Source: Gammaproteobacteria bacterium
GTDB lineage: Bacteria > Pseudomonadota > Gammaproteobacteria > Steroidobacterales > Rariloculaceae
Assembly: GCA_017577365.1 (NCBI GenBank)
Contig: PKRJ01000001.1
Span: 124,001 to 188,000, forward strand
Length of the DNA: 64,000 nucleotides
Reading direction: 5' to 3'
Part shown: one piece after another, positions 26,000 through 33,681 of the stretch
How the letters are laid out: each line of letters begins with the position of its first letter
How positions within the stretch are numbered: the stretch's first letter is position 1
Translations under genes and position numbers: made by a program
Notes under the pieces: model-generated
Seen by the model: the letters and a program-made list of their open reading frames with translations, nothing else
The model's database searches: none
Told to the model about the DNA's origin: nothing

Positions 26000-26931
26000 G
26001 AGCGATGCCGAGACTCTCCGGAACGGAACGAACGATCGTCGTGACCGCGCTGCGGCACGCCGTGCCGTACGTGCGCATGTACAAGCGCAAGGTGTTCGTG
26101 CTCAAGGCGGGCGGAGACGCGTTCACGACGCCCGAGTCGACGCGCGCGCTGATGGAGCAGATCGGCATCCTGCATCAGGTCGGGATCCGAGTCGTCGTCG
26201 TGCACGGCGGCGGGCCGCAGGCGACCAAGCTCTCCGAGCGGCTGGGGCTTCAGAGCCGCTTCGTCGAAGGCCGGCGCGTCACGGACCAGGCGACGCTCGA
26301 GGTCGCGACGATGGTCATGAACGGCGAGATCAACACGCGGATCCTCGCCGTCTGCCGCGAGCTCGGGATCCCGGCCGTCGGCATCAGCGGCGTCGACGGC
26401 GGGCTCATCCGCGCGAGGAAGCGCCCGCCGGTCGAGCGCGGCGGCCAGACCGTCGACTACGGCTTCGTCGGCGACATCGAGCGCGTCGACGCGACCGTCA
26501 TCACGAAGCTCCTCGAGGACGATCTCGTCCCGATCGTGAGCCCCATCTCGGCCGACGACTCAGGCACGCTGCTCAACATCAACGCGGATACGGTCGCGTC
26601 GGCGATCGCGTGCGAGCTCAAGGCCGAGAAGCTGATCATCGCGACCGGCGTGGCGGGCATCCTCGAGTCGCTCGACGATCCTGGCTCGCTGATCTCGTAC
26701 GTCGATCTCGCGGGGCTCAAGCGCCTCGAGCAAGACGGCAAGCTCAAGGACGGGATGCTGCCGAAGGCCTCGGCGATCGAGAAAGCGCTTCTCGGCGGCG
26801 TGAAGCGCGTGCACGTGATCTCGTATGCGCTTCCGGACGGCCTCCTGCTCGAGGTCTTCACGAACGAAGGCACCGGCACGATGGTCGTCTCCGACATCGA
26901 GCACCTAACGCCGGAAGAGCAGCAAGCGTGA
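25996..26931 (+). CDS. argB: Acetylglutamate kinase
   Basis: 311 residues. It phosphorylates N-acetylglutamate, the second step of the pathway. VHGGGPQATKLSERLGL is the substrate/ATP glycine loop; GISGVDGGLIRA and LLNINADTVASAIA follow, with the conserved Lys in DGMLPKASAIEKAL. The N-terminal helix HAVPYVRMYKRK is the element found in arginine-inhibited hexameric kinases, so feedback inhibition is likely. There is no fused acetyltransferase domain, unlike the NAGS-kinase fusions of Xanthomonas, so acetylglutamate synthase must lie elsewhere. The ATG at 25996 overlaps the argF' stop; an ATG at 26005 is also possible. Confidence 0.92.
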   Translation: MRAMPRLSGTERTIVVTALRHAVPYVRMYKRKVFVLKAGGDAFTTPESTRALMEQIGILHQVGIRVVVVHGGGPQATKLSERLGLQSRFVEGRRVTDQATLEVATMVMNGEINTRILAVCRELGIPAVGISGVDGGLIRARKRPPVERGGQTVDYGFVGDIERVDATVITKLLEDDLVPIVSPISADDSGTLLNINADTVASAIACELKAEKLIIATGVAGILESLDDPGSLISYVDLAGLKRLEQDGKLKDGMLPKASAIEKALLGGVKRVHVISYALPDGLLLEVFTNEGTGTMVVSDIEHLTPEEQQA

Positions 26932-26941
26932 ACGGGCACTG

Positions 26942-28135
26942 ATGGCACGACTCTGGGACAAAGGCCTGCCGCTCGACGAGCGGATCCTGCGATTCACGGC
27001 CGGCGAGGATCACGTCCTCGACGAGCGGCTCGTCGCCTACGACGTGCGCGCGTCGATCGCGCACGCGACGATGCTCGAGCAGCAGGGACTCTTGTCGCCC
27101 GAGGACGCCGCCGCGATCCGCGACGGTCTCGAGGCCTTGGGCAGAGCGCACGCGGCCGGCGAATGGTCGATCTCGCTCGAGGACGAGGACGCGCACGGCG
27201 CGCTCGAGGCGCGCCTGATCGAGCGGATCGGCGAGGCGGGCGGCCGCGTGCATCTCGGACGCTCGCGCAACGACCAGGTGCTCGTCGCGCTCAGGCTGTA
27301 TCTCAAGGATGCGGTGAGCGAGCTCGCGAAAGGCTGCGATGCGCTCGCCGCCGCGCTCGACGCGCTCGCCGAGCGGCAAGGCGATGTCGCGCTGCCGGGC
27401 TATACGCACATGCAGCCCGCGATGCCGAGCTCGGTCGCGCTCTGGGCCGGCGGCTATGCGTCCGAGATTCGCGACGACCGGGACGCTCTCCTGCGCACGC
27501 TCGCGCGCATCGACAAGAATCCGCTCGGCTCCGCGGCGGGCTACGGCGTGCCGAATCTGCCGCTCGACCGCGAAGCGACGCGCAAAGCGCTCGGTTTCGC
27601 GGTGAACCACGAGCCGGTCACCGCGGTGCAGCTCTCGCGCGGCAAGGCCGAGGCGAGCTTGATCTTCGAGATCGCGCTGCTCCTCGGCGATATCGGGCGG
27701 CTCGCGTCCGATCTCGTGCTGTTCTATACGGCCGAGTTCGCGTACGTCTCGTTGCCCGACGAGATGACGACCGGCTCGTCGATCATGCCGCAGAAGCGCA
27801 ATCCCGACGTGTTCGAGCTCATGCGCGGCGCGCAGGCGACCGCGACCGGCGCGCTGGTCGAGGCGCTCGGCATTCCGGCGAAGCTGACGTCGGGCTATCA
27901 CCGCGATCTGCAGCGGCTGAAGGCGCCGCTGTTCCGCACCATCGATCTCGCCGAGGCCGCGATCGAGATCACGACGCACGCGCTTTCCGGCGTGAAGTTC
28001 AGGCCGGAGAACATCCGGCTCGACGACGATCTCTACGCCGCCGCGCGCGCGAATCAGCTCGTGCTCGACGAAGGGCTGCCGTTCCGCGAAGCCTATCGCC
28101 GAGTCGCGGCGGAGCTGCGGGCGAAGAAGCGATGA
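26942..28135 (+). CDS. argH: Argininosuccinate lyase, short form
   Basis: 397 residues, about 60 shorter than E. coli ArgH. It splits argininosuccinate into arginine and fumarate. The fumarase-superfamily signature GSSIMPQKRNPDVFELMRG carries the catalytic Ser; HLGRSRNDQV and LPGYTHMQPAMPSS are the other two conserved boxes. The N-terminus (LWDKGLPLDERILRFTAGED, then AYDVRASIAHATML) resembles the compact Bacteroidetes/Xanthomonadales type. It ends the arg operon and overlaps lptM by four bases (ATGA). Confidence 0.92.
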   Translation: MARLWDKGLPLDERILRFTAGEDHVLDERLVAYDVRASIAHATMLEQQGLLSPEDAAAIRDGLEALGRAHAAGEWSISLEDEDAHGALEARLIERIGEAGGRVHLGRSRNDQVLVALRLYLKDAVSELAKGCDALAAALDALAERQGDVALPGYTHMQPAMPSSVALWAGGYASEIRDDRDALLRTLARIDKNPLGSAAGYGVPNLPLDREATRKALGFAVNHEPVTAVQLSRGKAEASLIFEIALLLGDIGRLASDLVLFYTAEFAYVSLPDEMTTGSSIMPQKRNPDVFELMRGAQATATGALVEALGIPAKLTSGYHRDLQRLKAPLFRTIDLAEAAIEITTHALSGVKFRPENIRLDDDLYAAARANQLVLDEGLPFREAYRRVAAELRAKKR

Positions 28136-28383
28136 GGCGACGTGTCGCGAGCTCCATTCGCTCGCAGAGCGGCCGAGGCCGCGTCGAGCGTCATGCGGGC
28201 CCGCTCGCGTTGACGTTCCTTTGCGCCGCGGCGTTCGCCGCGCTTCCGGGATGCGGCCAAAAGGGGCCGCTCGTGCTGCCCGATCGCGGCGCCGTGCCGA
28301 CGACCTCGGAGTCTGGCGAGGCGCCGGCGCAGAACGGCGACGAGCGTGAAGGCGAACGACGCGCCGGCGACAATGCGCGTTGA
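28132..28383 (+). CDS. lptM: LptM (YifL)-type lipoprotein
   Basis: 83 residues. A hydrophobic signal ends in a lipobox (FAALPGC) followed by GQKGPLVLPD, which is the conserved core of LptM. LptM is a small lipoprotein that helps mature the LptD/LptE lipopolysaccharide translocon. An unusually long basic n-region of about 25 residues precedes the hydrophobic core; a later start cannot be excluded. The ATG overlaps the argH stop, so it is translated from the end of the arg operon. Confidence 0.85.
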   Translation: MRRRVASSIRSQSGRGRVERHAGPLALTFLCAAAFAALPGCGQKGPLVLPDRGAVPTTSESGEAPAQNGDEREGERRAGDNAR

Positions 28384-28416
28384 CGCCTTCGTACGCCGCC
28401 GGGGCGAGTGAGTCCG

Positions 28417-31140
28417 ATGTCGGCCGACCAGAAACCGCTGATTCTCGTCGACGGCTCGTCCTATCTCTATCGCGCGTTCCATGCGCTGCCGGATCTGTCG
28501 ACGAAGGACGGCCAGCCGACCGGCGCGCTGCTCGGCGTGCTGAACATGATCTACAAGCTCATCGACGAGTACGCGCCCGAGCGGATGGCCGTCGTCTTCG
28601 ATGCGCCGGGCAAGACGTTCCGCGACGACCTCTACGCGGAGTACAAGGCGAACCGCCCGCCGATGCCGGACGCGCTCGGCGCGCAGATCGAGCCGCTGAT
28701 CGATGCCATCGAGAAGATCGGCATTCCGGTGCTGCGCGTGCCCGGTATCGAGGCCGACGACGTCATCGGCACGCTCGCCAAACGCGCGGCGGCTCGCGGC
28801 CTTTCGACCGTGATCTCGACGTCGGACAAAGACATGGCGCAGCTCGTCGACGAGCGCATCAGCCTCGTCGACACGATGCCGCGCCCCGGAAAGATCGCGA
28901 ACGAGCCGATCGACGAGGCGAAGATCAAGGCGAAATTCGGCGTCGGACCGAAACTCATCGTCGACTATCTCGCGCTCGTCGGCGATACCGTCGACAACAT
29001 TCCGGGCGTGAAGGGCGTCGGCGCGAAAACCGCCGCGAGATGGCTCGAGCAATACGGCTCGCTCGACGCGCTGATCGAGCACGCCGACGAGATCCCCGGG
29101 AAGGCGGGCGAAAGCTTGCGTGAGGTGCTCGACCAGCTTCCGCTCTACCGCGAGCTCGCGACGATCCGCTGCGACTGCGATCTCCCGTTCGACGTCGACG
29201 ACCTCGCCGTCAGGCCCGCGGACGTCGACGGGCTGCGCGAGCTGTATACCCGGCTCGAACTCGCCTCGCTGATCCGGCGGCGGCTTCCGGAGGGCGCCTC
29301 CGCCGAGCCGCGGCGCACGGAGCCCGAGAAGCCGCGCGACTACGTCACGGTCCTCACGAAGGCCGAGCTCGATGCATGGATCGAGAAGATCGAGGCGGCC
29401 GAGCTCGTCGCGTTCGATACGGAGACGAACGGGCTCGATTACATGCGCGCCGAGCTCGTCGGCTTGTCGTTCGCGGTGAAGGATCACGAGGCGGCTTATA
29501 TTCCCGTCGGCCACACGTATCCCGGCGTGCCGGACCAGCTCGACCGCGACTACGTCCTGCGCCGGCTCAAGCCGTGGCTCGAATCCGAGAAGGCGGCGAA
29601 GGTCGGGCATCACCTCAAGTTCGACAGGCACATCCTCGCGCGCTACGGGATCACGCTGCGAGGCGTGCGTCACGACACGATGCTCGAGTCGTACGTGCTG
29701 AACTCGGTGGCAACGCGGCACGATCTCGACTCGATCGCGGCCAAGTATCTCGGCGAGCGCACGATCACGTTCGAGGACGTCTGCGGCCGCGGCGCGAAGC
29801 AGATCACCTTCGACCAGCTCGATCTCGAGAACGCGTGCCGGTATGCCGCCGAGGACGCGGACGTCGCGCTGCGCGCGCATCGAACGCTCTGGCCGAAGCT
29901 CGAGGAGGCCCCCGAGCTCGCCGCGCTCTACTCCGAGCTCGAGGTGCCGCTCGCCGAGGTGCTGTTCGAGATGGAGCATACCGGCGTCATGGTCGATGCC
30001 GACATGCTGCGTCGGCAGAGCCGCGAGCTCGCCGAGGCGATGGCCGAGACCGAGGCCGCTGCGCACAAGGCGGCCGGCGGACCGTTCAACATCGGCTCGC
30101 CGAAACAGCTCCAGGAGATCCTTTACGACAAGCTCGGGCTCCCCGTTCTCGGCAAGACGCCGGGCGGCCAGCCGTCGACGGCCGAGAGCGTGCTCGCCGA
30201 TCTCGCCCAGTCGTACGAGCTGCCGAAGCTGATCCTCGAGTATCGCGCGCTCGCGAAGCTGAAGTCGACGTACACCGACAAGCTGCCGCTCGAGATCAAC
30301 CCCGAGACGGGGCGCATCCACACGTCGTACCACCAGGCGGTCGCCGCGACGGGGCGCCTGTCGTCGGCGGACCCGAACCTGCAGAACATCCCGATCCGCA
30401 CGGCCGAAGGCCGCAAGATCCGGCAGGCCTTCGTCGCGGCGCCCGGCTACCGGCTCGTCGCCGCCGACTACTCGCAGATCGAGCTCAGGATCATGGCGCA
30501 CCTCTCGGGCGACGAGGGCCTGCGCGCGGCGTTCGCGGCGCGCGAGGATATCCATCGCGCGACCGCGGCCGAGGTGTTCGGCGTGCCGCTCGACGAGGTG
30601 ACCTCGGATCAGCGCCGCTCCGCGAAGGTGATCAATTTCGGCCTGATCTACGGCATGTCGGCGTTCGGGCTCGCGCGTCAGCTCGGCGTCGAGCGCGGCG
30701 AAGCGCAGCGCTACATCGATCTCTATTTTCAGCGCTATCCCGGCGTGAAGCGCTACATGGACGAGATCCGCGAGAAGGCGCGCGAGCAGGGCTACGTCTC
30801 GACCGTATTCGGAAGACGGCTCTATTTGCCCGAGATCAGGGACCGCAACGCGCAGCGCCGCCAGTACGCGGAGCGCAGCGCGATCAACGCACCGATGCAG
30901 GGGACCGCGGCCGATATCATCAAACGTGCCATGCTGCGGATTCACGCGTGGCTCAAGAGAAAGCGCGAGGACGCGCGGTTGATCATGCAGGTGCACGACG
31001 AGCTCGTCCTCGAGGTCCGCGAGGACCGGGCGGAGGCGGTGGCCAGGAAGGTCGCGGAGCTCATGGAGTCGGCCGCCGAGCTTACCGTGCCGCTCCAGGT
31101 CGATATCGGCATCGGCGCGAACTGGGACGAGGCGCACTAG
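28417..31140 (+). CDS. polA: DNA polymerase I
   Basis: 907 residues with all three activities. The 5'-3' exonuclease spans about 1-290 (ILVDGSSYLYRAFHALPDLS, VPGIEADDVIGTLA). The proofreading exonuclease is at about 310-500, with its acidic residues intact (FDTETNGLDY, YAAEDADVALRAH). The polymerase (about 510-907) shows motif A ADYSQIELRIMAHLSGD, motif B KVINFGLIYGMSAFG and motif C QVHDELVLEV. It fills Okazaki and repair gaps. I start at the ATG at 28417; a GTG three codons upstream is also in frame. Downstream comes a small-RNA locus and convergent engB, the Pseudomonas/E. coli arrangement. Confidence 0.96.
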   Translation: MSADQKPLILVDGSSYLYRAFHALPDLSTKDGQPTGALLGVLNMIYKLIDEYAPERMAVVFDAPGKTFRDDLYAEYKANRPPMPDALGAQIEPLIDAIEKIGIPVLRVPGIEADDVIGTLAKRAAARGLSTVISTSDKDMAQLVDERISLVDTMPRPGKIANEPIDEAKIKAKFGVGPKLIVDYLALVGDTVDNIPGVKGVGAKTAARWLEQYGSLDALIEHADEIPGKAGESLREVLDQLPLYRELATIRCDCDLPFDVDDLAVRPADVDGLRELYTRLELASLIRRRLPEGASAEPRRTEPEKPRDYVTVLTKAELDAWIEKIEAAELVAFDTETNGLDYMRAELVGLSFAVKDHEAAYIPVGHTYPGVPDQLDRDYVLRRLKPWLESEKAAKVGHHLKFDRHILARYGITLRGVRHDTMLESYVLNSVATRHDLDSIAAKYLGERTITFEDVCGRGAKQITFDQLDLENACRYAAEDADVALRAHRTLWPKLEEAPELAALYSELEVPLAEVLFEMEHTGVMVDADMLRRQSRELAEAMAETEAAAHKAAGGPFNIGSPKQLQEILYDKLGLPVLGKTPGGQPSTAESVLADLAQSYELPKLILEYRALAKLKSTYTDKLPLEINPETGRIHTSYHQAVAATGRLSSADPNLQNIPIRTAEGRKIRQAFVAAPGYRLVAADYSQIELRIMAHLSGDEGLRAAFAAREDIHRATAAEVFGVPLDEVTSDQRRSAKVINFGLIYGMSAFGLARQLGVERGEAQRYIDLYFQRYPGVKRYMDEIREKAREQGYVSTVFGRRLYLPEIRDRNAQRRQYAERSAINAPMQGTAADIIKRAMLRIHAWLKRKREDARLIMQVHDELVLEVREDRAEAVARKVAELMESAAELTVPLQVDIGIGANWDEAH

Positions 31141-31228
31141 CACGCCTTTATAATCAACGCGTTACCGCCCCGAAGCCCGACCGCACGAGCGGTCGCGCCG
31201 GCCGGCCCGAAAAATTTTCGAGCGACGC

Positions 31229-31256
31229 GGAACTTCCGCGAGCCGCCCCGGACTAA
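31229..31256 (+). promoter_or_regulatory. Sigma-E/AlgU-like promoter for the polA-engB small RNA
   Basis: GGAACTT (31229-31235) matches the -35 consensus of sigma-E/AlgU (sigma-22) exactly. After 16 bases ACTAA (31252-31256) fits the -10 element TCTRA at four of five positions. Transcription would start near 31261-31264. In Pseudomonas the small RNA at this locus, ErsA, is also driven by a sigma-22 promoter. GGAACTT lies inside a palindrome (CGCGGAACTTCCGCG, 31226-31240), so a chance match must be considered. Confidence 0.6.
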
Positions 31257-31261
31257 TGGCT

Positions 31262-31382
31262 CAGACGTCCGATGAGGGCGTCCCCGCTATCCTCCCTAAG
31301 CGGGTATTGGTCCCGGATACCCCAACCGGGACGCCCCGGGCATGTCCCCCCCCCTGTAATCCCATGCCCGGGGATCTTTTCT
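31262..31382 (+). ncRNA. Candidate small RNA at the Spot 42/ErsA locus (polA-engB)
   Basis: About 120 bases, transcribed in the polA direction and facing engB, as for spf (Spot 42) in E. coli and ersA in Pseudomonas. It can fold strongly. GGGCGTCCC (31276-31284) pairs with GGGACGCCC (31328-31336). Inside, CCCGCT/AGCGGG (31283-31288 with 31299-31304) presents a 10-base loop ATCCTCCCTA, and GGTAT/ATACC (31303-31307 with 31316-31320) forms a second hairpin. The exposed UCCUCCC complements Shine-Dalgarno sequences, suggesting repression of mRNA translation by base pairing, probably with Hfq. It ends in tandem intrinsic terminators. No convincing reading frame is present. Confidence 0.68.
31334..31381 (+). 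terminator. Intrinsic terminator 1 of the polA-engB small RNA
   Basis: CCCCGGGCATG (31334-31344) and CATGCCCGGGG (31363-31373) make a perfect 11-pair stem with an 18-base C-rich loop, followed by ATCTTTTC. It points in the polA/small-RNA direction; no T-tract follows the stem on the opposite strand. Its left arm shares three bases with the closing stem of the small RNA. Confidence 0.8.
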
Positions 31383-32011
31383 CAAGCCCCGTGGTTCCCC
31401 CCCGGGGCTTCTTTTTGTCCGGCGCTCGCGTTCGCCGTGACGCCTTCGAACCAGCGGTCGAGAACGGCGCGAGCCTCGTCGACGCCTTGGCCGGTCAGCG
31501 CCGAGAAGACGACGATGAACGAGCCGGGCGGGGCTTCGCGCTGCACGCCGCCGCGCTGCCTGGCCGCTTCGTTGCGGCTGACCTTGTCGGCCTTCGTCAG
31601 CAGCAAGAGCAGCGGCAGCCGGAGCGATTCGGCCCAGTCGAGCATCGTCCGGTCGAGCTCGGTCACGCCGCGGCGGATGTCGAGCGTCACGCAGAGCCCC
31701 TTGAGATTCGGCCGACGCCGGAGGTAGGCGTCGATCAGCCCGCGCCAATGCTCGCGGACGCTCGGCGCGACCTTCGCGAAACCGTATCCCGGCAGATCGA
31801 CGACCCGTCGGCCGGGCGCGACCTCGAAGAAATTCACGAGCTGCGTGCGGCCCGGCGTCTTGCTGACGCGGGCGAGCTTCTTGTCGCCCGTGATCGCGTT
31901 GATCGCACTCGATTTTCCGGAATTCGACCGGCCGACGAACGCGACCTCCGGAACCTCGTCGCGCGGGAACCCGCCGGGCGACGACGCGCTCGTCAGAAAC
32001 TTCGCCGCCAT
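31382..32011 (-). CDS. engB: EngB (YihA/YsxC) ribosome-assembly GTPase
   Basis: 209 residues, a TRAFAC-class GTPase needed for assembly of the 50S ribosomal subunit. G1 is GRSNSGKSS, G2 region TPGRTQLVNFF, G3 DLPGYGFA, G4 TKADKV and G5 FSALTGQG. I start at the ATG at 32011 (MAAKFLTS); an ATG three codons upstream is in frame. The last ten codons are Gly/Pro-rich and coincide with a terminator hairpin acting on the other strand. It is divergent from the cytochrome c4 gene. Confidence 0.94.
   Translation of the reverse strand: MAAKFLTSASSPGGFPRDEVPEVAFVGRSNSGKSSAINAITGDKKLARVSKTPGRTQLVNFFEVAPGRRVVDLPGYGFAKVAPSVREHWRGLIDAYLRRRPNLKGLCVTLDIRRGVTELDRTMLDWAESLRLPLLLLLTKADKVSRNEAARQRGGVQREAPPGSFIVVFSALTGQGVDEARAVLDRWFEGVTANASAGQKEAPGGNHGA
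31384..31417 (+). terminator. Intrinsic terminator 2, overlapping the 3' end of engB
   Basis: AAGCCCCG (31384-31391) and CGGGGCTT (31403-31410) form an eight-pair stem directly followed by CTTTTTG. It acts in the plus direction and lies inside the last codons of convergent engB, so it would stop read-through from the small RNA into antisense of engB. It is the second terminator in tandem. Confidence 0.75.
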
Positions 32012-32131
32012 GATCCACACGCCGTGTCGCCGATCGCCGCTCGAGGCATTTTCATCGCTCCGCTAGTGTACAATTCGCGCCGCGCTTCACGCAGAAGCCT
32101 TCAGGGACGTTTTTCGCAAAGCGAGCACGAG

Positions 32132-32818
32132 ATGATCGACGAACCGCGGGGCCGCCGCGCGCGGCCATGGACACTGCTCGCCGCCGTCGCCCTCGCCGGG
32201 GCGGCCGCCGCGGCAATGACGGCGCACGCACAGGAGGGCGTGCAAGGCGACGATACGATCTTCGGCGGCTCGATCGAAGCCGGACGCGAGAAGTCGGCGA
32301 CTTGCGCCGCGTGCCACGGCATCGACGGCAACAGCGTGAATCCGCTGTGGCCGAGCCTCGCCGGACAGCATCCGGGCTATATCTACAACCAGCTTCAGGC
32401 GTACAAGAACGGCGAGCGGCAGGATCCGGGCATGGTCGGCTTCGCGCAGAGCATGTCGGATCAGGACATGCGCGACGTCGCGGCCTATTTCTCCTCGCAG
32501 ACCTTGACGCCGAAGGGCGCGGATCCCGAGCTCGTCCAGCTCGGCGAGGACATTTATCGCGCCGGCGTTCCCGAGCGCGGGATTCCGGCGTGCATCGCGT
32601 GCCACGGTCCGGCCGGGAACGGAAACTATCTCGCTTCGTATCCGCGGATCGCCGGCCAGCACGCGGCCTATATGCTGAACACGATGCGCGAGTACGCGGC
32701 CGGCACGCGCCGCTCGGATGCGAAGTACAACCAGATGATGCGCAACATCGCGAGCCAGCTGCTCGAGGACGAGTTGCGCGCCGTCGTGAACTACGCGCAG
32801 GGGCTGCAGCGGCAGTAG
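32132..32818 (+). CDS. Dihaem cytochrome c4
   Basis: 228 residues. A signal peptide (about 1-34, ending AMTAHA-QE) exports it to the periplasm. Two class I haem c domains follow, each with one binding site: CAACH near 64 and CIACH near 161. Distal methionines are likely in the MVGFAQSMSD and MMRNIASQL segments. Cytochrome c4 shuttles electrons to terminal oxidases. The order polA-engB-c4-dsbA matches Pseudomonas. The ATG at 32132 precedes an Arg-rich n-region. Confidence 0.92.
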   Translation: MIDEPRGRRARPWTLLAAVALAGAAAAAMTAHAQEGVQGDDTIFGGSIEAGREKSATCAACHGIDGNSVNPLWPSLAGQHPGYIYNQLQAYKNGERQDPGMVGFAQSMSDQDMRDVAAYFSSQTLTPKGADPELVQLGEDIYRAGVPERGIPACIACHGPAGNGNYLASYPRIAGQHAAYMLNTMREYAAGTRRSDAKYNQMMRNIASQLLEDELRAVVNYAQGLQRQ

Positions 32819-32895
32819 CGCGGCCCCCGCGGCGCTCGCGCGCGATCTCCTGGGCGGACCGTGCACGAGCCCATCCGTTCGAACGGAGAGCGCCG

Positions 32896-33645
32896 ATGAT
32901 CGCGAAACGAGGCCTTCACCATCTGCTCGCGCTGCTCCTCGTCCTCGCAGGATGCGGCACGGGCGACGTCTCGGACCCCGACGTCGAGCGCGAGGTCCAA
33001 GGCGGTCAGGCGACGCTGACGCCGGAGGCGTCCATCGACGAGGACGCGCTCGTCGAGGCGGAAGACGAGCCGGCGTCGGCACGTTTCGAGCTCGGCGTCC
33101 ACTACCAGCGGTTGTCGCCGACGCAGCCGACGAGCTCGAGCCCGGAGCAGGTCGAGGTCGCCGAGGTGTTCTGGTACGGCTGCCCGCACTGCAACGACTT
33201 CGAGCCCTATCTCGCGCGTTGGCTCGCCAGGAAATCGAGCGCGATCGCCTTCGTGCGCATCCCGGCGATGTGGAACGACCTCTTGCGCCTGCACGCCCGC
33301 GCGTACTACACGGCTGAAGCGCTCGGCAAGCTCGACGAGATGCATTCGGCATTCTTCGCCGAGATTCACGAGCGCGGCAATCCCCTCGACTCGCGCGGCG
33401 CGCTCGAGAGGTTCTTCGGCCGCTTCGGCGTCACTCCTGACGAGTTCGCCGAGGCTTTCGACTCGTACGCCGTTCACACGAAGGTTCAGCGCGCCGAGGA
33501 GCTCGCGCGCCGTTATCGCATCACGAGCGTCCCGTCGATCGTCGTCAACGGCAAGTACACGTCGAACGCCACGCTCGCGGGCAGCTACGACGCGCTGATC
33601 GAGCTCATCGACGAGCTCGCAGAGTCGGAACGCCCGCAGCGCTGA
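32896..33645 (+). CDS. dsbA: DsbA-type thiol:disulfide oxidoreductase, predicted lipoprotein
   Basis: 249 residues. The thioredoxin-like fold starts near 85 (EVAEVFWYGCPHCNDFEPYL) with the CPHC active site typical of DsbA, a helical insertion (about 125-195), and the cis-Pro loop RITSVPSIVVNGKY. It oxidises cysteines in secreted proteins. Unlike classical DsbA, the signal ends in a lipobox (LVLAGCG, Cys about 18), and an acidic linker of about 60 residues separates the lipid anchor from the catalytic domain. It follows the cytochrome c4 gene, as in Pseudomonas. Confidence 0.9.
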   Translation: MIAKRGLHHLLALLLVLAGCGTGDVSDPDVEREVQGGQATLTPEASIDEDALVEAEDEPASARFELGVHYQRLSPTQPTSSSPEQVEVAEVFWYGCPHCNDFEPYLARWLARKSSAIAFVRIPAMWNDLLRLHARAYYTAEALGKLDEMHSAFFAEIHERGNPLDSRGALERFFGRFGVTPDEFAEAFDSYAVHTKVQRAEELARRYRITSVPSIVVNGKYTSNATLAGSYDALIELIDELAESERPQR

Positions 33646-33655
33646 CGCGCGCTCG

Positions 33656-33681
33656 GAACGCCGCGCGGTCGCGGCGCGTTC
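33656..33681. terminator. Stem-loop between convergent dsbA and cation-efflux genes
   Basis: GAACGCCGCG (33656-33665) can pair with CGCGGCGCGTTC (33670-33681), a ten-pair stem with a two-base bulge and a four-base loop. It lies exactly between two convergent genes. No T-tract follows, so termination is plausible but unproven. Confidence 0.35.

Noticed and set aside
25996..26931. Fused N-acetylglutamate synthase-kinase, as in Xanthomonas
   Set aside because: The protein ends at 311 residues with a normal kinase C-terminus. No acetyltransferase domain follows.
28093..31143. Open frame of about 1000 codons on the minus strand opposite polA
   Set aside because: polA is complete with all motifs on the plus strand. 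The antisense product is low-complexity Arg/Leu/Asp with no domains, as expected from codon-position bias in GC-rich DNA.
31149..31154. Perfect TATAAT just after the polA stop as the small-RNA promoter
   Set aside because: No acceptable -35 element lies 16-19 bases upstream, and it would add about 100 bases to the RNA. The GGAACTT-N16-ACTAA element is better placed. It remains a possible secondary start.
31256..32131. Upstream extension of the cytochrome c4 frame through the engB region
   Set aside because: It would bury the signal peptide at residue 300 and run antisense to engB. The ATG at 32132 with an export signal directly after it is the real start.
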